Of a stretch of 13,795 nt of DNA, positions 1-7,244 are shown in pieces. A program made the position numbers and the translations under genes. The stretch is from an uncultured Candidatus Melainabacteria bacterium (GTDB taxonomy: Bacteria > Cyanobacteriota > Vampirovibrionia > LMEP-6097), in the NCBI GenBank assembly GCA_937927525.1, contig CALBDR010000049.1, positions 1 to 13,795 of the forward strand, given 5' to 3'. Below the pieces are notes generated by a model that saw only the letters and a list, made by a program, of their open reading frames with translations, had not been told where the DNA came from and searched no databases. Within the stretch, counting starts at the first letter, position 1; every line of letters starts with the position of its first letter.

Positions 1-931
1 CCCTATTTTGGTTAACCATTCTACGATAAGCTATTTCTTGACGTTCCCTTTCAGCTTGTGAAATCAAGGGCGCACCACGTGGTGCACGGGGTTCACCGAT
101 TTGCAAATCATCAACAGTCATCATTGGGCGTCTGGGTACAGATTCCGGTGCGGGTGCACCACTACGCAAATAACCTACATCTTCATCAGGAATTTCTTCT
201 TCCACAAAATCAGCCAATTGATTCAACATATCTTGTCCTGCTTCACGTAGATGTGGTGGTAACATACTAACTTGTTTACGACGTTCAGCCGCCTGATACC
301 TAGCACCGGCAATAGCGGCACTGGCGTTAGCTTCCCACTCATCAAGATCAAAATCATCGTCATCACCTGTTTCCCTACCAGTAAATGTATCGACGGTATA
401 GGTATCTACTTCACGTAGTTCAGGTTGCGCTAGTGCATTACGTACCCTGCTTTCATCCGTATCATCGCCAAAAGTATCGGCATCGCTAAAAATACTGCTA
501 TACATAGCTCCACGTTCTACGCCATTTAGAGGGCGTGGTTGAGCTAACATACCAGCCATGTTATCGCCCACATTAGGGGTTAAGTTATTGACTAGATTAT
601 CGCCAATGGCTTGTGTCATGACATCACGACTAACAGCATTGGTGTATTTCTCTAAATCATATTGACTAACGTTATCATTTTGAATCTTTTGACGACGACG
701 ACGGTAAAACTCATCTAGTGCCGCTTGGTTGGGAAACTTAACCTGAATGTTAGCAGAGAGGTCGATGGGCAAATCACCAGTGCCTTGATCGGTTTCGTTA
801 AAGATTTTGATTAAAGCCATGTAATTTGGTTCATGCAGTTGGGTGGGCTGTTTAGTTTTAGTAATTACCTGACTAACACCTAAACCCTGTCCAACATACT
901 GTGGCAAATTATTAGTTGTAAATAGTGCCAT
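1..931 (-). CDS. Unknown acidic protein, partial (runs off the left edge)
   Basis: The minus strand is open from the ATG at 931 down to base 2, giving 310 codons with no stop, so the C-terminus lies outside the window. The start sits in GTATAATGG, the start context used across this window. I do not recognise a family. Residues 77-80 are four arginines, residues about 190-200 are very acidic (DDDDFDLDEWE), and the last 50 residues are rich in proline and arginine. The N-terminal 70 residues could form a small beta domain. The codon choice resembles the neighbouring genes and the opposite strand has no comparable frame, so I take it as real. Its position beside the fibre and the small basic protein suggests a virion or assembly protein, but that is inference. 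Confidence 0.8.
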   Translation of the reverse strand, partial: MALFTTNNLPQYVGQGLGVSQVITKTKQPTQLHEPNYMALIKIFNETDQGTGDLPIDLSANIQVKFPNQAALDEFYRRRRQKIQNDNVSQYDLEKYTNAVSRDVMTQAIGDNLVNNLTPNVGDNMAGMLAQPRPLNGVERGAMYSSIFSDADTFGDDTDESRVRNALAQPELREVDTYTVDTFTGRETGDDDDFDLDEWEANASAAIAGARYQAAERRKQVSMLPPHLREAGQDMLNQLADFVEEEIPDEDVGYLRSGAPAPESVPRRPMMTVDDLQIGEPRAPRGAPLISQAERERQEIAYRRMVNQNR

Positions 932-959
932 TATACTATCTACAACCATTTTTCTCAAC

Positions 960-1016
960 GAGCCATTACTTTGTAAGAGCCATTACTTTGTTAAGAGCCA
1001 TTACTTTGTAATGAGC
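960..1016 (-). repeat. Triple tandem repeat ending in a hairpin (3' signal)
   Basis: Three tandem copies of GAGCCATTACTTTGT(T)AA lie at 960-976, 977-994 and from 995. The third continues into a complete hairpin at 997-1016, with stem CATTAC/GTAATG at 999-1004 and 1008-1013, three loop bases, and an outer GC/GC pair past one bulged A. It begins 4 nt after the stop codon of the minus-strand gene at 1021. The same AGCCATT...AATGAGC core recurs at 7288-7309 and, slightly changed, at 11750-11768. It probably marks the 3' end of the transcript. Confidence 0.6.
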
Positions 1017-1020
1017 ATGG

Positions 1021-1194
1021 TTAGTTCTTTGCTAGGTTTTCAATAAGCTCTTTACGTGTAGGTTGCTTTGGTTTATCGTGAGACATGTTGTGCAATGCTA
1101 TCTTTTTATTCATCTTTTTGCCCAAATGCTTTTGACTCATCTGGGTGTGCTTTTTGCCAAGGTACTGTTTAGCATCTTTGTTAGGAAGATCCAT
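1021..1194 (-). CDS. 57-residue very basic protein
   Basis: The minus-strand ORF runs from the ATG at 1194, in the context GTTATAATGG, to a TAA at 1021-1023. The product has 57 residues, is rich in lysine and histidine, and has little acidic content. An internal near-repeat is visible: YLGKKHTQMSQ followed by KHLGKKMNKK. No cysteines, signal peptide or membrane segment are seen. It is divergent from the fibre gene across a 36-bp promoter region and is followed at once by a hairpin. I do not recognise a family. A small polycationic protein in a capsid-gene cluster could be a DNA-condensing core protein, but this is inference. Support comes from the start motif and the 3' hairpin, which frame it exactly. 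Confidence 0.7.
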   Translation of the reverse strand: MDLPNKDAKQYLGKKHTQMSQKHLGKKMNKKIALHNMSHDKPKQPTRKELIENLAKN

Positions 1195-1230
1195 TATAAC
1201 TTTTACAAGATTTTTTCACAAGTAGGTTAT
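1195..1230. promoter_or_regulatory. 36-bp bidirectional promoter (basic protein / fibre)
   Basis: The two start codons at 1194 (minus) and 1231 (plus) are 36 bp apart. The spacer starts with TATAAC and ends with GTTAT, so both genes begin in GTTAT(A)ATG. TTTTTTC lies at 1211-1217, leaving exactly 10 nt before the TAT of the plus-strand TATATG. The spacer at 9440-9475 has the same length and the same position for each element. There is no room for a long leader or a ribosome binding site. Confidence 0.7.
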
Positions 1231-2451
1231 ATGTCCGCATTAGGTTCTAATTATCGTTTAAGTTACGCATCGGCTCTGGGTACTGGTCAAGCCAATGCTA
1301 GTGTATGGTCTACTTTTCCAGCTACGAGCAACGTTGATATGGCAAACTATTCCATTGAAAATCTAGATGGCTTGGTAATCAGTAGTGATCTATCTTTACA
1401 TACTCTTAATGCCCAAATCATCAATGCTACTGATGGAACAGTTCAAACTTTAAATGCTGAAGTATTCAATGGTTTCTCTGGTTTGTTTACCAGTGATCTA
1501 ACAGCTAATAGTTTGACAGTTGATGGAACAGTAGCTATTGGCGCTGCTGACCCAGTTACTGATGAAGTGCTTTATGTCAACGGCAAAACCATCATTGATG
1601 ATGGACTAGTTATTAAGAAAGCTAATAATGCAACACCCTACATTCTCTGTGAAGAACCCGATAGCGATGACCGTTTTACCGTGGAAAAAATTGGCATAAA
1701 TGGTCTTGCCCTACAGTTGTATGACAACGATGGTGACTACCCTACAGTCAGGATCAGAAACAGTAACTCAAGCTGGATTACCGACTCATTGGTCTTGGGT
1801 TATGAGGGTAGTGACAACATTGCTCCACTACAGGGTGAACAGTTTGGTGTTTTGGGTGACACCTATCTACGCGGTAATTTGGATGTAACTGGTGATATTA
1901 CCGGTCATTTCCATATTGGTAGTGATAGTAACTTTACCAACGTACAAGTTGAAAACAACCTGTTTATGGGTACTACTGATACTAGTGATTTCCGTGTTAT
2001 TAATTCACAAGACAGACAACTTGATTGTATCAACCCTGACCTTGATGCGGCTATTAACACCGCTGATATTCGGGCAGTTGTTACCGGTGATACTGGTCTT
2101 AAACCCACTAGAACAGTGCAACTCTTGATTCCCAATCCAGGTGTAGGACATCAGATCTTAAATACTATTGAGACAGGCGACTACATGTATAACTTTTTAA
2201 ACACCGGTAGCGCAGCAGGAACTATTGCCTTACCCCAACCTGATGGAGCTATTTTGGGCACAACTATTTTTATCCACAACAATGCTCAAGGCGCTCATAA
2301 CTTAAGTGTAACCAGCTTTAATGGTACTGGTACTGATATTAATGATAACGGTACACCAAAGAATAACTATACTATTACACCAAATACCTACACACAACTC
2401 AAGTGTGGCTTGGTTTCAACTGATAGTTATTTTTGGTATCGACTCTTATAA
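1231..2451 (+). CDS. Fibre/spike-like beta-rich protein
   Basis: The product is 406 residues from the ATG at 1231. The frame is open further upstream, to an ATG at 1063, but 1231 is chosen for three reasons: it lies in GTTATATG, it carries the T6C element at the right spacing, and the upstream part overlaps the minus-strand gene at 1021-1194. The sequence is rich in T, N, G, S, D and V and poor in charge. It has short alternating beta-strand repeats (LNAQIINATDGTVQTLNAEVF, then LTANSLTVDGTVAI, later LRGNLDVTGDI). This style is typical of phage tail fibres and viral spikes that trimerise as beta-helices. The C-terminal 120 residues look like a separate globular head that could bind a receptor or glycan. 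It most likely projects from the capsid for host attachment. The stop codon directly abuts the next ATG. Confidence 0.6.
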   Translation: MSALGSNYRLSYASALGTGQANASVWSTFPATSNVDMANYSIENLDGLVISSDLSLHTLNAQIINATDGTVQTLNAEVFNGFSGLFTSDLTANSLTVDGTVAIGAADPVTDEVLYVNGKTIIDDGLVIKKANNATPYILCEEPDSDDRFTVEKIGINGLALQLYDNDGDYPTVRIRNSNSSWITDSLVLGYEGSDNIAPLQGEQFGVLGDTYLRGNLDVTGDITGHFHIGSDSNFTNVQVENNLFMGTTDTSDFRVINSQDRQLDCINPDLDAAINTADIRAVVTGDTGLKPTRTVQLLIPNPGVGHQILNTIETGDYMYNFLNTGSAAGTIALPQPDGAILGTTIFIHNNAQGAHNLSVTSFNGTGTDINDNGTPKNNYTITPNTYTQLKCGLVSTDSYFWYRLL

Positions 2452-2721
2452 ATGAAATTTGTTTGTTGCTGTGATCATGGGCAAACACGTAGTGTTGCTA
2501 TGGCAAATGTTTTACGTGAGCATAAATACTGTGCAGTTGCCACCTCTTACAAAAACTACTGTGACCACATTGATGAATTCAAGGGCTGGACACTGGTTGA
2601 TTTGCACGAAGAAGGTGAATTTTTTCATATAGTCGGTCGGGATGAATGGGGTGATCCCTGTCATCCTGAACTACTTGGGCTATGTGCTCTGGTGTTTCAA
2701 GAGCTTACTAGGATGCTTTAG
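2452..2721 (+). CDS. Mini tyrosine-phosphatase-like protein (CX5RS)
   Basis: This 89-residue protein starts with FVCCCDHGQTRS. C7-x5-R13-S14 matches the P-loop of low-molecular-weight and related small protein tyrosine phosphatases, placed after the first beta-strand as in that family. The core V49-D50 and the closing motif RDEWGDPCHPELL (residues 63-75) resemble the short phosphatase-like proteins seen in phages and plasmids, which I recall as having a D.WG.P.HPEL ending. Full-size LMW phosphatases have about 150 residues, so this is a minimal version. The ATG follows the fibre stop with no gap, in TATAAATG. Its 3' end overlaps the convergent gene by 14 bp. Activity is plausible because cysteine and arginine are kept, but the substrate is unknown; it could be protein, a nucleotide or a sugar phosphate. 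Confidence 0.55.
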   Translation: MKFVCCCDHGQTRSVAMANVLREHKYCAVATSYKNYCDHIDEFKGWTLVDLHEEGEFFHIVGRDEWGDPCHPELLGLCALVFQELTRML

Positions 2722-3064
2722 GTTCTAAAGAAGAGGTTTCAAACACACGCACCCTATTTTCTAGTTGGTCAACATTACTTTGCAATGTTCCTACCTTTTC
2801 CTGAATATTTCTATCTTCAGCAACTGTGTAGCTTTGTAACTTGCTAATATGGGTTTCCATACTGCCAATTTTGGTTTCCATGCTATCAACTTTGGTTTCC
2901 ATGTTGTTTACCTTTTCTAACATTTCTGTTAACATAATAGTTTGTTGTTCTTGCTGTTGACCAATGGCACAATTTGAACGCCCACCATTGCGAATAAATA
3001 GAATAAATTGGTAAATAATGTAGATACCAATACCACTTACCGATACAATGCTTATTAACTCCAT
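2708..3064 (-). CDS. Membrane-anchored coiled-coil protein
   Basis: The product has 118 residues. Residues about 4-24 are a single hydrophobic segment, followed by RNGGRS, so an N-terminal membrane anchor is likely. Residues about 38-110 form a coiled coil with three near-identical heptads (METKVDS, METKIGS, METHISK), also visible as a direct repeat in the DNA. The start is in GTAAATGG, with T6C on the coding strand 8 nt before TAAATG. The stop lies inside the last codons of the phosphatase-like gene. A short anchored coiled coil suits a virion membrane, entry or assembly protein, but no family is recognised. Confidence 0.65.
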   Translation of the reverse strand: MELISIVSVSGIGIYIIYQFILFIRNGGRSNCAIGQQQEQQTIMLTEMLEKVNNMETKVDSMETKIGSMETHISKLQSYTVAEDRNIQEKVGTLQSNVDQLENRVRVFETSSLEPKAS

Positions 3065-3087
3065 TTACTCTTTGGGAAAAAATAAAT

Positions 3088-3125
3088 CGTCGCGCGGGAG
3101 AGTCATTTGTTTCAAATGTCCCCGC
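3088..3125 (-). terminator. GC-rich palindrome after the SAP-protein stop (long form)
   Basis: On the coding strand the stop TAA runs straight into GCGGGGACATTTGAAAC, then AAATGACTCTCCCGC, then GCGACG. Two nested stems are visible: an outer GCGGG/CCCGC and an inner CATTTG/CAAATG with loop AAA. It is one of five related elements, all oriented with their gene. The likely role is transcript 3' end formation. Confidence 0.65.
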
Positions 3126-3821
3126 TTAGAAAACAAAGAGGTCGTCTAATGTAGAAGGGCGTGTTACTTCAGGAGAGGGAGCACGTTGTTTCGGAGATGG
3201 AGCACGTTGTTTCGGAGATGGAGGAGGTGACACATGCTCAACAGTTTTGCTAACTGTTTTTGTATGGACGTCGCGCGGGGGCATGACCCCGCTAGGTTTT
3301 GGTTTTGCTGCAGCAATACGCTTTTCACCGTTTTGGATACGTTGCAGTAATTGAGATTTGTTCATCTTTAACTTGTTATAACCATTCTCCTGCATCCAAG
3401 CTACAATCTTTGGTTTAGTCCAATTCTCTGACGGAGTTTCGACACGTGGTGTAATCTCAGCAGGAATCTTAGCAACAACTGTTTTTTCTGTTTTTTCTGT
3501 CTGTTCAACAACTTGTTCCGGTTCTTTCTTGTTTTCAACGGGGGTAGGCTCGGTTTCTTTTGAGTTGTCATCGGAAGTTGCTGATGATTCAATAACTGTT
3601 TCTTTAGGCTGTTGACTATCAGCTGTTTCTGCTTGTTGTTTGGGACTGGATTCTCCTGTGCCCGTAATGGTGGTTACATTTGTTTCAATTGTTTCAGCTG
3701 GAGCACGTGAAACTTCACCATTACCATCTAACAGAGCCTGTAATTGTGCTTTCTTCATCTTGTGACCAAACTTGATACCGCGACTGGTAAGTGTTTCTTT
3801 TAACTGTGCTATTGTTGGCAT
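3126..3821 (-). CDS. Protein with two SAP/HeH-like domains and a long linker
   Basis: The product has 231 residues. Residues 1-36 (TIAQLKETLTSRGIKFGHK...KAQLQALLDG) and 133-167 (NWTKPKIVAWMQENGYNKL...SQLLQRIQNG) each fit a SAP/HeH-type helix-extended-helix, a small DNA- or protein-binding fold. Between them is an unstructured stretch rich in T, E, Q and P. The C-terminal tail has a tandem SPKQRAP repeat, also a direct DNA repeat near 3179-3221, and ends in an acidic-hydrophobic tip (LDDLFVF). The start is in GTTATAATG. Residues 177-184 (SGVMPPRD) are encoded by a perfect copy of the 24-nt palindrome. SAP-like domains occur in DNA-binding and assembly proteins of large DNA viruses; a role in genome binding or packaging is inferred. 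Confidence 0.7.
   Translation of the reverse strand: MPTIAQLKETLTSRGIKFGHKMKKAQLQALLDGNGEVSRAPAETIETNVTTITGTGESSPKQQAETADSQQPKETVIESSATSDDNSKETEPTPVENKKEPEQVVEQTEKTEKTVVAKIPAEITPRVETPSENWTKPKIVAWMQENGYNKLKMNKSQLLQRIQNGEKRIAAAKPKPSGVMPPRDVHTKTVSKTVEHVSPPPSPKQRAPSPKQRAPSPEVTRPSTLDDLFVF
3269..3292 (-). repeat. Palindromic element inside a coding sequence (24-nt form)
   Basis: On the minus strand this reads GCGGGGTCATGCCCCCGC followed by GCGACG, identical over 24 nt to the copies after the capsid gene (7216-7239) and the penton gene (10269-10292). Here it lies in frame in the SAP-protein gene and encodes part of SGVMPPRDV. It has the same orientation to its gene as the other copies, but sits about 145 bp before the stop. 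Confidence 0.85.
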
Positions 3822-3882
3822 TATAACTAAACCATTATTTTGTGCGTTTTATTGGTAACGCAGAAAGTATTGTTAATAATAT
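3822..3882. promoter_or_regulatory. Divergent promoter region (SAP protein / glycosyltransferase)
   Basis: This 61-bp spacer separates the start codons at 3821 (minus, GTTATAATG) and 3883 (plus, AATATATG). It is AT-rich, but no T6C element at the 10-nt spacing is seen on either strand. These two genes therefore seem to use a different promoter class from the fibre, penton and ATPase genes. Confidence 0.4.
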
Positions 3883-5706
3883 ATGAATATCAATGAAGCC
3901 TATTACACAGGTAACGATTTTCCCAAAGAGTATAAGGGAAAAATTGGTACATTAACCATTGGAATTTGTAGTAAAGTACAAGTTCATGCTCGACTAACTA
4001 CTTGCCTATTACACTATCAAACCATGCATGAAAAACTATTTAACGGTGATTTTGGACAAAGAGCCTTTGTTGATTTTTTGATGGGTAAATCACACATTGA
4101 TCAAGCTCGTTCTACCCTATTAACCCACTGGCATAAAAAGGCGAACAAAGGCGATATTTTGGTTATGTTAGATAGTGATCATGTCTTTACGCCAAATGAT
4201 ATCAAAACTATGGTGGATCGGGTCAGACAGGACGATTGTTATGTTTCTGGTCTAATCTACAGCAACCCACAAGGACGCCCGACTACCGCCCCTTTTAGTT
4301 GGGAAGATTTGCTTAGTGGTCGTGACGATAGTGTTCGGTTTATGGCTACTGGTGCTATGTGTGTTAAGAAAGCTACCCTTGATCATCTCTATCGTGATTT
4401 TGGCAATGTGTTCTACAATGGTGAATGGATTACACCATTTTTTCAAGCTACCCCAGTTAAGCTAATTAGCGATAAGGATAGAGAGCAGTTTCAGGTCGAC
4501 AAAGATGATAGCGTATGGTTAGGTGAAGACTATTGCTTTTGCCACCATGTTCGTAGAGTCTTAGGTGATCGTGTAATCAAAGCAAGTGTTAGTAATAGTT
4601 TTGGTCATGAAGTCTATCAAATGCTTAAATTTTACCCTGAAAAGGAAATTAACATGTTAAAAGACGACCCTGATATTGTTTATCTATTAGGCAAAGCACA
4701 AGTTATTGGCACGGATGATGATGGTAAGCCAATTGAACACTATCCTAGATTAGATCCTAATAGTAATAGTCTTGGTGGTTCAGAACAAGCCGTAGTTAAC
4801 TTGTGCAAAGAGTGGAGTAAAATGGGTAAAAAGGTAGTTGTTTATGGCACTATTAAAGACAATGGTGTAGTAGTGGAGACTGATGAGGGTTGTCCACCTA
4901 TTGAATTTAGGGATATTGATAAGATGGTCTTAGATCGTGGTTGGCGTAACCTAATTGCTTGGCGTGGTTTTGGTATTAGCTTTTTGTTACAACATGCCAT
5001 CAAATCAGAAAACCTAACTATTGATTTGCATGACTGTACTGATGCCAACTTGATTAACCATGTCTTACCATTGGCAAAGCGCATTTGGTTTAAGAGTAAG
5101 TTTCATCGTGAGTTGTATCAAGGCATCCCTGAGGAAAAGTGCTTTATTTGTTCTAACGGGGTCATTTCTGGCGAAATAGCTATGTCTGGCGAAATGCCTT
5201 CTAAAAGGAATGAACAGGGGGTCTTTTATTGTTCAAGCTACAGTCGTGGTTTACCTTTACTAATGGAGTTTTGGGATGATGTAAAGAAAGCACTTGGCAA
5301 AGGCGGACGTCTCACCATTTGTTATGGTTGGCATCCATCAGAACAACAGCTACAAAAGCGTTTTCGTAAGTGGGCTAAGTCACGCCCTGAGGTTAAGGAA
5401 ATTGGTCGTGTTGATAGAGATAAGTTAGCCCAAATTAGAGCAGAAAACAAGTTCCACTTTTACCCATGCTTACAGCTCACTAGCGAGATTGATTGCTTGG
5501 CTGTACGTGAATCTGCCAGAGTTGGTAATACAGTGGTAATGCCGGACGCTGGTGTATTTAAATATAGAACTGGGTTTCATTTCAAAAATAAGCAAGATTT
5601 GCTAAAGATCTTTAGGGGAAAAGGTGGCGATTGCTATAGCAAAGGAGAAGATGTAGTAGATAGTTGGGCAGATGTGGCGAAGCAAACAAAAGAACATTTT
5701 TTCTAA
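3883..5706 (+). CDS. Two-domain glycosyltransferase (GT-A domain plus GT4-like GT-B domain)
   Basis: The product has 607 residues. The N-terminal half (about 20-240) looks like a GT-A/GT2-type transferase: a first strand TLTIGICS, the metal- and nucleotide-sugar-binding DSD at 97-99 (VMLDSDH), ATGAMCVKK near 155, and a downstream GED (214-216) followed by FCHHVRRVLGD. The second half (about 285-570) looks like a GT4-type GT-B enzyme: LGGSEQAVVNL at 297-307, a Rossmann-like strand FYCSSYSRG near 448, and a C-terminal E-x7-E (E535, E543) before GNTVVMPDAG. Both halves keep their catalytic motifs, so one chain could perform two sugar transfers. The gene ends 20 bp before the major capsid gene on the same strand. 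Glycosylation of capsid or fibre is the natural inference, since giant algal and amoebal viruses also carry their own glycosyltransferases. No membrane segment is seen. Confidence 0.8.
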   Translation: MNINEAYYTGNDFPKEYKGKIGTLTIGICSKVQVHARLTTCLLHYQTMHEKLFNGDFGQRAFVDFLMGKSHIDQARSTLLTHWHKKANKGDILVMLDSDHVFTPNDIKTMVDRVRQDDCYVSGLIYSNPQGRPTTAPFSWEDLLSGRDDSVRFMATGAMCVKKATLDHLYRDFGNVFYNGEWITPFFQATPVKLISDKDREQFQVDKDDSVWLGEDYCFCHHVRRVLGDRVIKASVSNSFGHEVYQMLKFYPEKEINMLKDDPDIVYLLGKAQVIGTDDDGKPIEHYPRLDPNSNSLGGSEQAVVNLCKEWSKMGKKVVVYGTIKDNGVVVETDEGCPPIEFRDIDKMVLDRGWRNLIAWRGFGISFLLQHAIKSENLTIDLHDCTDANLINHVLPLAKRIWFKSKFHRELYQGIPEEKCFICSNGVISGEIAMSGEMPSKRNEQGVFYCSSYSRGLPLLMEFWDDVKKALGKGGRLTICYGWHPSEQQLQKRFRKWAKSRPEVKEIGRVDRDKLAQIRAENKFHFYPCLQLTSEIDCLAVRESARVGNTVVMPDAGVFKYRTGFHFKNKQDLLKIFRGKGGDCYSKGEDVVDSWADVAKQTKEHFF

Positions 5707-5726
5707 AGTTTGTTGCGTAAGTTATA

Positions 5727-7214
5727 ATGAGTGTTCCTCAAGATAGAGTATCAAGAGATGAAGCCCTTCGTGTTGGCGGTATGGCTGTTCCTAAAGAATA
5801 TTTGCCACAGACCAACAACGACGGTGCTCGTGTACAGCACAGTTTAATTGTACGCCGTGAGCGCAAACGCTTTTTACCCAATAACAACCAGTCCCCTTCC
5901 ATTAACATTGGTGGATCTAGCCCAAGCTCACAGACCGATGTAAATATCCCCTTGCAACTGGGTGGTGCCTTGCTGGATACCCCTTCTACTTGCCTTAACT
6001 ATAACCTTAAGCTAACCAGCTCCGATGCCAACGGTCTGCCTTTTATTGAAAACGCTTCAATGCCTTGGCGTAAGATTAAGGTACAGGCTGGTGGTGTAGA
6101 TATCGAAACTTGGGATTATCACGCCCAACAGTTGCAACGCAACAAGGAGGGTTCAATGAGCCGTGACTACGCTCAAGCCCAGTATTCTTACATGAACGAT
6201 ATCCGTGATCGGGTTGCTTCCCTATCTGGCATTACTTCCACTGCCGTAGTTAGCTCTGATGCCGCTTTTAGCGTTGGTTCAGTGAACGATCTGGCTGAGG
6301 TGGCTGGTTCTACCTATTCTGATTTACTGGCTGGTATCAACGTTTCACTCAAGCTATTCCACATGGGTTTCTTTTCCCAACGTGCTTACTACCCTCTTGG
6401 TCTTGCACCTATTAACCTTGTGGCTGAGAGCAACGAGACTGTTGGTGGTGTTTTGTGCATTGGTGGTACTGCTGCCCTTGCTGCTGGTACTGGACTGGTT
6501 GTTTCTAACATCTCCGCCAGTGCTGTCTGCCCTATCCCTTCACAAGCCTTGATGCGTCGTTACCAAGAGGTACAGCGTAAGGGTGAAGTACCCTTTATCA
6601 TGCCTATTGACACTGTCCAGATCCAGATCCGTCAAGCTTACAGTGTTTCTAGCGATGGTACTGAGACCAACGTCTCATTTAACGTGGCTCGTTACCACCT
6701 TAAGGACCTTCGTTACTGGCTACAATACCGTGGTCAGCTCACTAACGCTAACGAGCTTAAGACCGCCGCTCCTTCCTTCCTATCTGCCGGTGCTGATAAC
6801 AAGATGGATCTGCAGGTTGACGTTGGTGGACGTGCTATCCCACAGGATCAGCTTCGTACCGATGTCGAGGTCTATAACGCCACTTGCGAAAGCTATAACA
6901 CTGAGGATTCAGTTAGCCACCCTAACCTTCTACCTCGTAATGCTTACGCTTCTACCCAGTTTACTTCTACCGATTTGGCTGGTAAGTATGTGGTTGGTTC
7001 TTGCCAATTTGGTCTTAACCTTTCTGAGTACCTTGGTGATCAGGGTAGCCGTACTGGTATCGATCTGGTCCAGAACTCTGCTATTAACCTTCGTGGTAAG
7101 TTTGGTTACCCCAGTGCCGGTAGCGCCACTGATTACAACTGGTTCCAGCAAGCCCGTTTCTGCCGTGTACTTCAGCTCCAAGGCGGTGTACTCCAAGCCA
7201 CTGTTAACGCGTAA
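5727..7214 (+). CDS. Likely major capsid protein (double jelly-roll)
   Basis: The product has 495 residues and starts in GTTATAATG. It is beta-rich, without cysteine clusters or enzyme motifs. Its length and layout fit double jelly-roll capsid proteins of polinton-like viruses: an N-terminal region with a RRERKRF basic patch, then PLQLGGALLDTPSTCLNYNL, an IPSQALMRRYQEVQRKGEVPFIMP region, and a late strand-rich half. Two further facts support capsid identity. Codon use is clearly more C-ending and GC-richer than in neighbouring genes, as expected for a very highly expressed protein. A strong GC-rich 3' hairpin begins 1 nt after the stop. The penton and packaging ATPase nearby complete the module. 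A fold search would settle it; I assign it by context, length and composition, not by a diagnostic motif. Confidence 0.75.
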   Translation: MSVPQDRVSRDEALRVGGMAVPKEYLPQTNNDGARVQHSLIVRRERKRFLPNNNQSPSINIGGSSPSSQTDVNIPLQLGGALLDTPSTCLNYNLKLTSSDANGLPFIENASMPWRKIKVQAGGVDIETWDYHAQQLQRNKEGSMSRDYAQAQYSYMNDIRDRVASLSGITSTAVVSSDAAFSVGSVNDLAEVAGSTYSDLLAGINVSLKLFHMGFFSQRAYYPLGLAPINLVAESNETVGGVLCIGGTAALAAGTGLVVSNISASAVCPIPSQALMRRYQEVQRKGEVPFIMPIDTVQIQIRQAYSVSSDGTETNVSFNVARYHLKDLRYWLQYRGQLTNANELKTAAPSFLSAGADNKMDLQVDVGGRAIPQDQLRTDVEVYNATCESYNTEDSVSHPNLLPRNAYASTQFTSTDLAGKYVVGSCQFGLNLSEYLGDQGSRTGIDLVQNSAINLRGKFGYPSAGSATDYNWFQQARFCRVLQLQGGVLQATVNA

Positions 7215-7215
7215 A

Positions 7216-7239
7216 GCGGGGTCATGCCCCCGCGCGACG
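7216..7239 (+). terminator. GC-rich palindrome after the capsid-gene stop (short form)
   Basis: The stop TAA (7212-7214) is followed after one base by GCGGGGTCATGCCCCCGC and then GCGACG. The stem is GCGGGG/CCCCGC around a CATG core. It is identical to 10269-10292 (after the penton) and to the minus-strand copy at 3269-3292. The likely role is transcript 3' end formation. Confidence 0.7.
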
Positions 7240-7244
7240 AAAAG

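Noticed and set aside
58..270. 70-residue plus-strand frame
   Set aside because: It is the antisense shadow of the long open minus-strand gene 1-931 and lacks a TATA-type start.
1063..1230. N-terminal extension of the fibre-like frame back to an ATG at 1063
   Set aside because: It overlaps the well-framed minus-strand gene 1021-1194, has a hydrophobic and unrelated composition, and lacks the start motif. The ATG at 1231 has both promoter elements.
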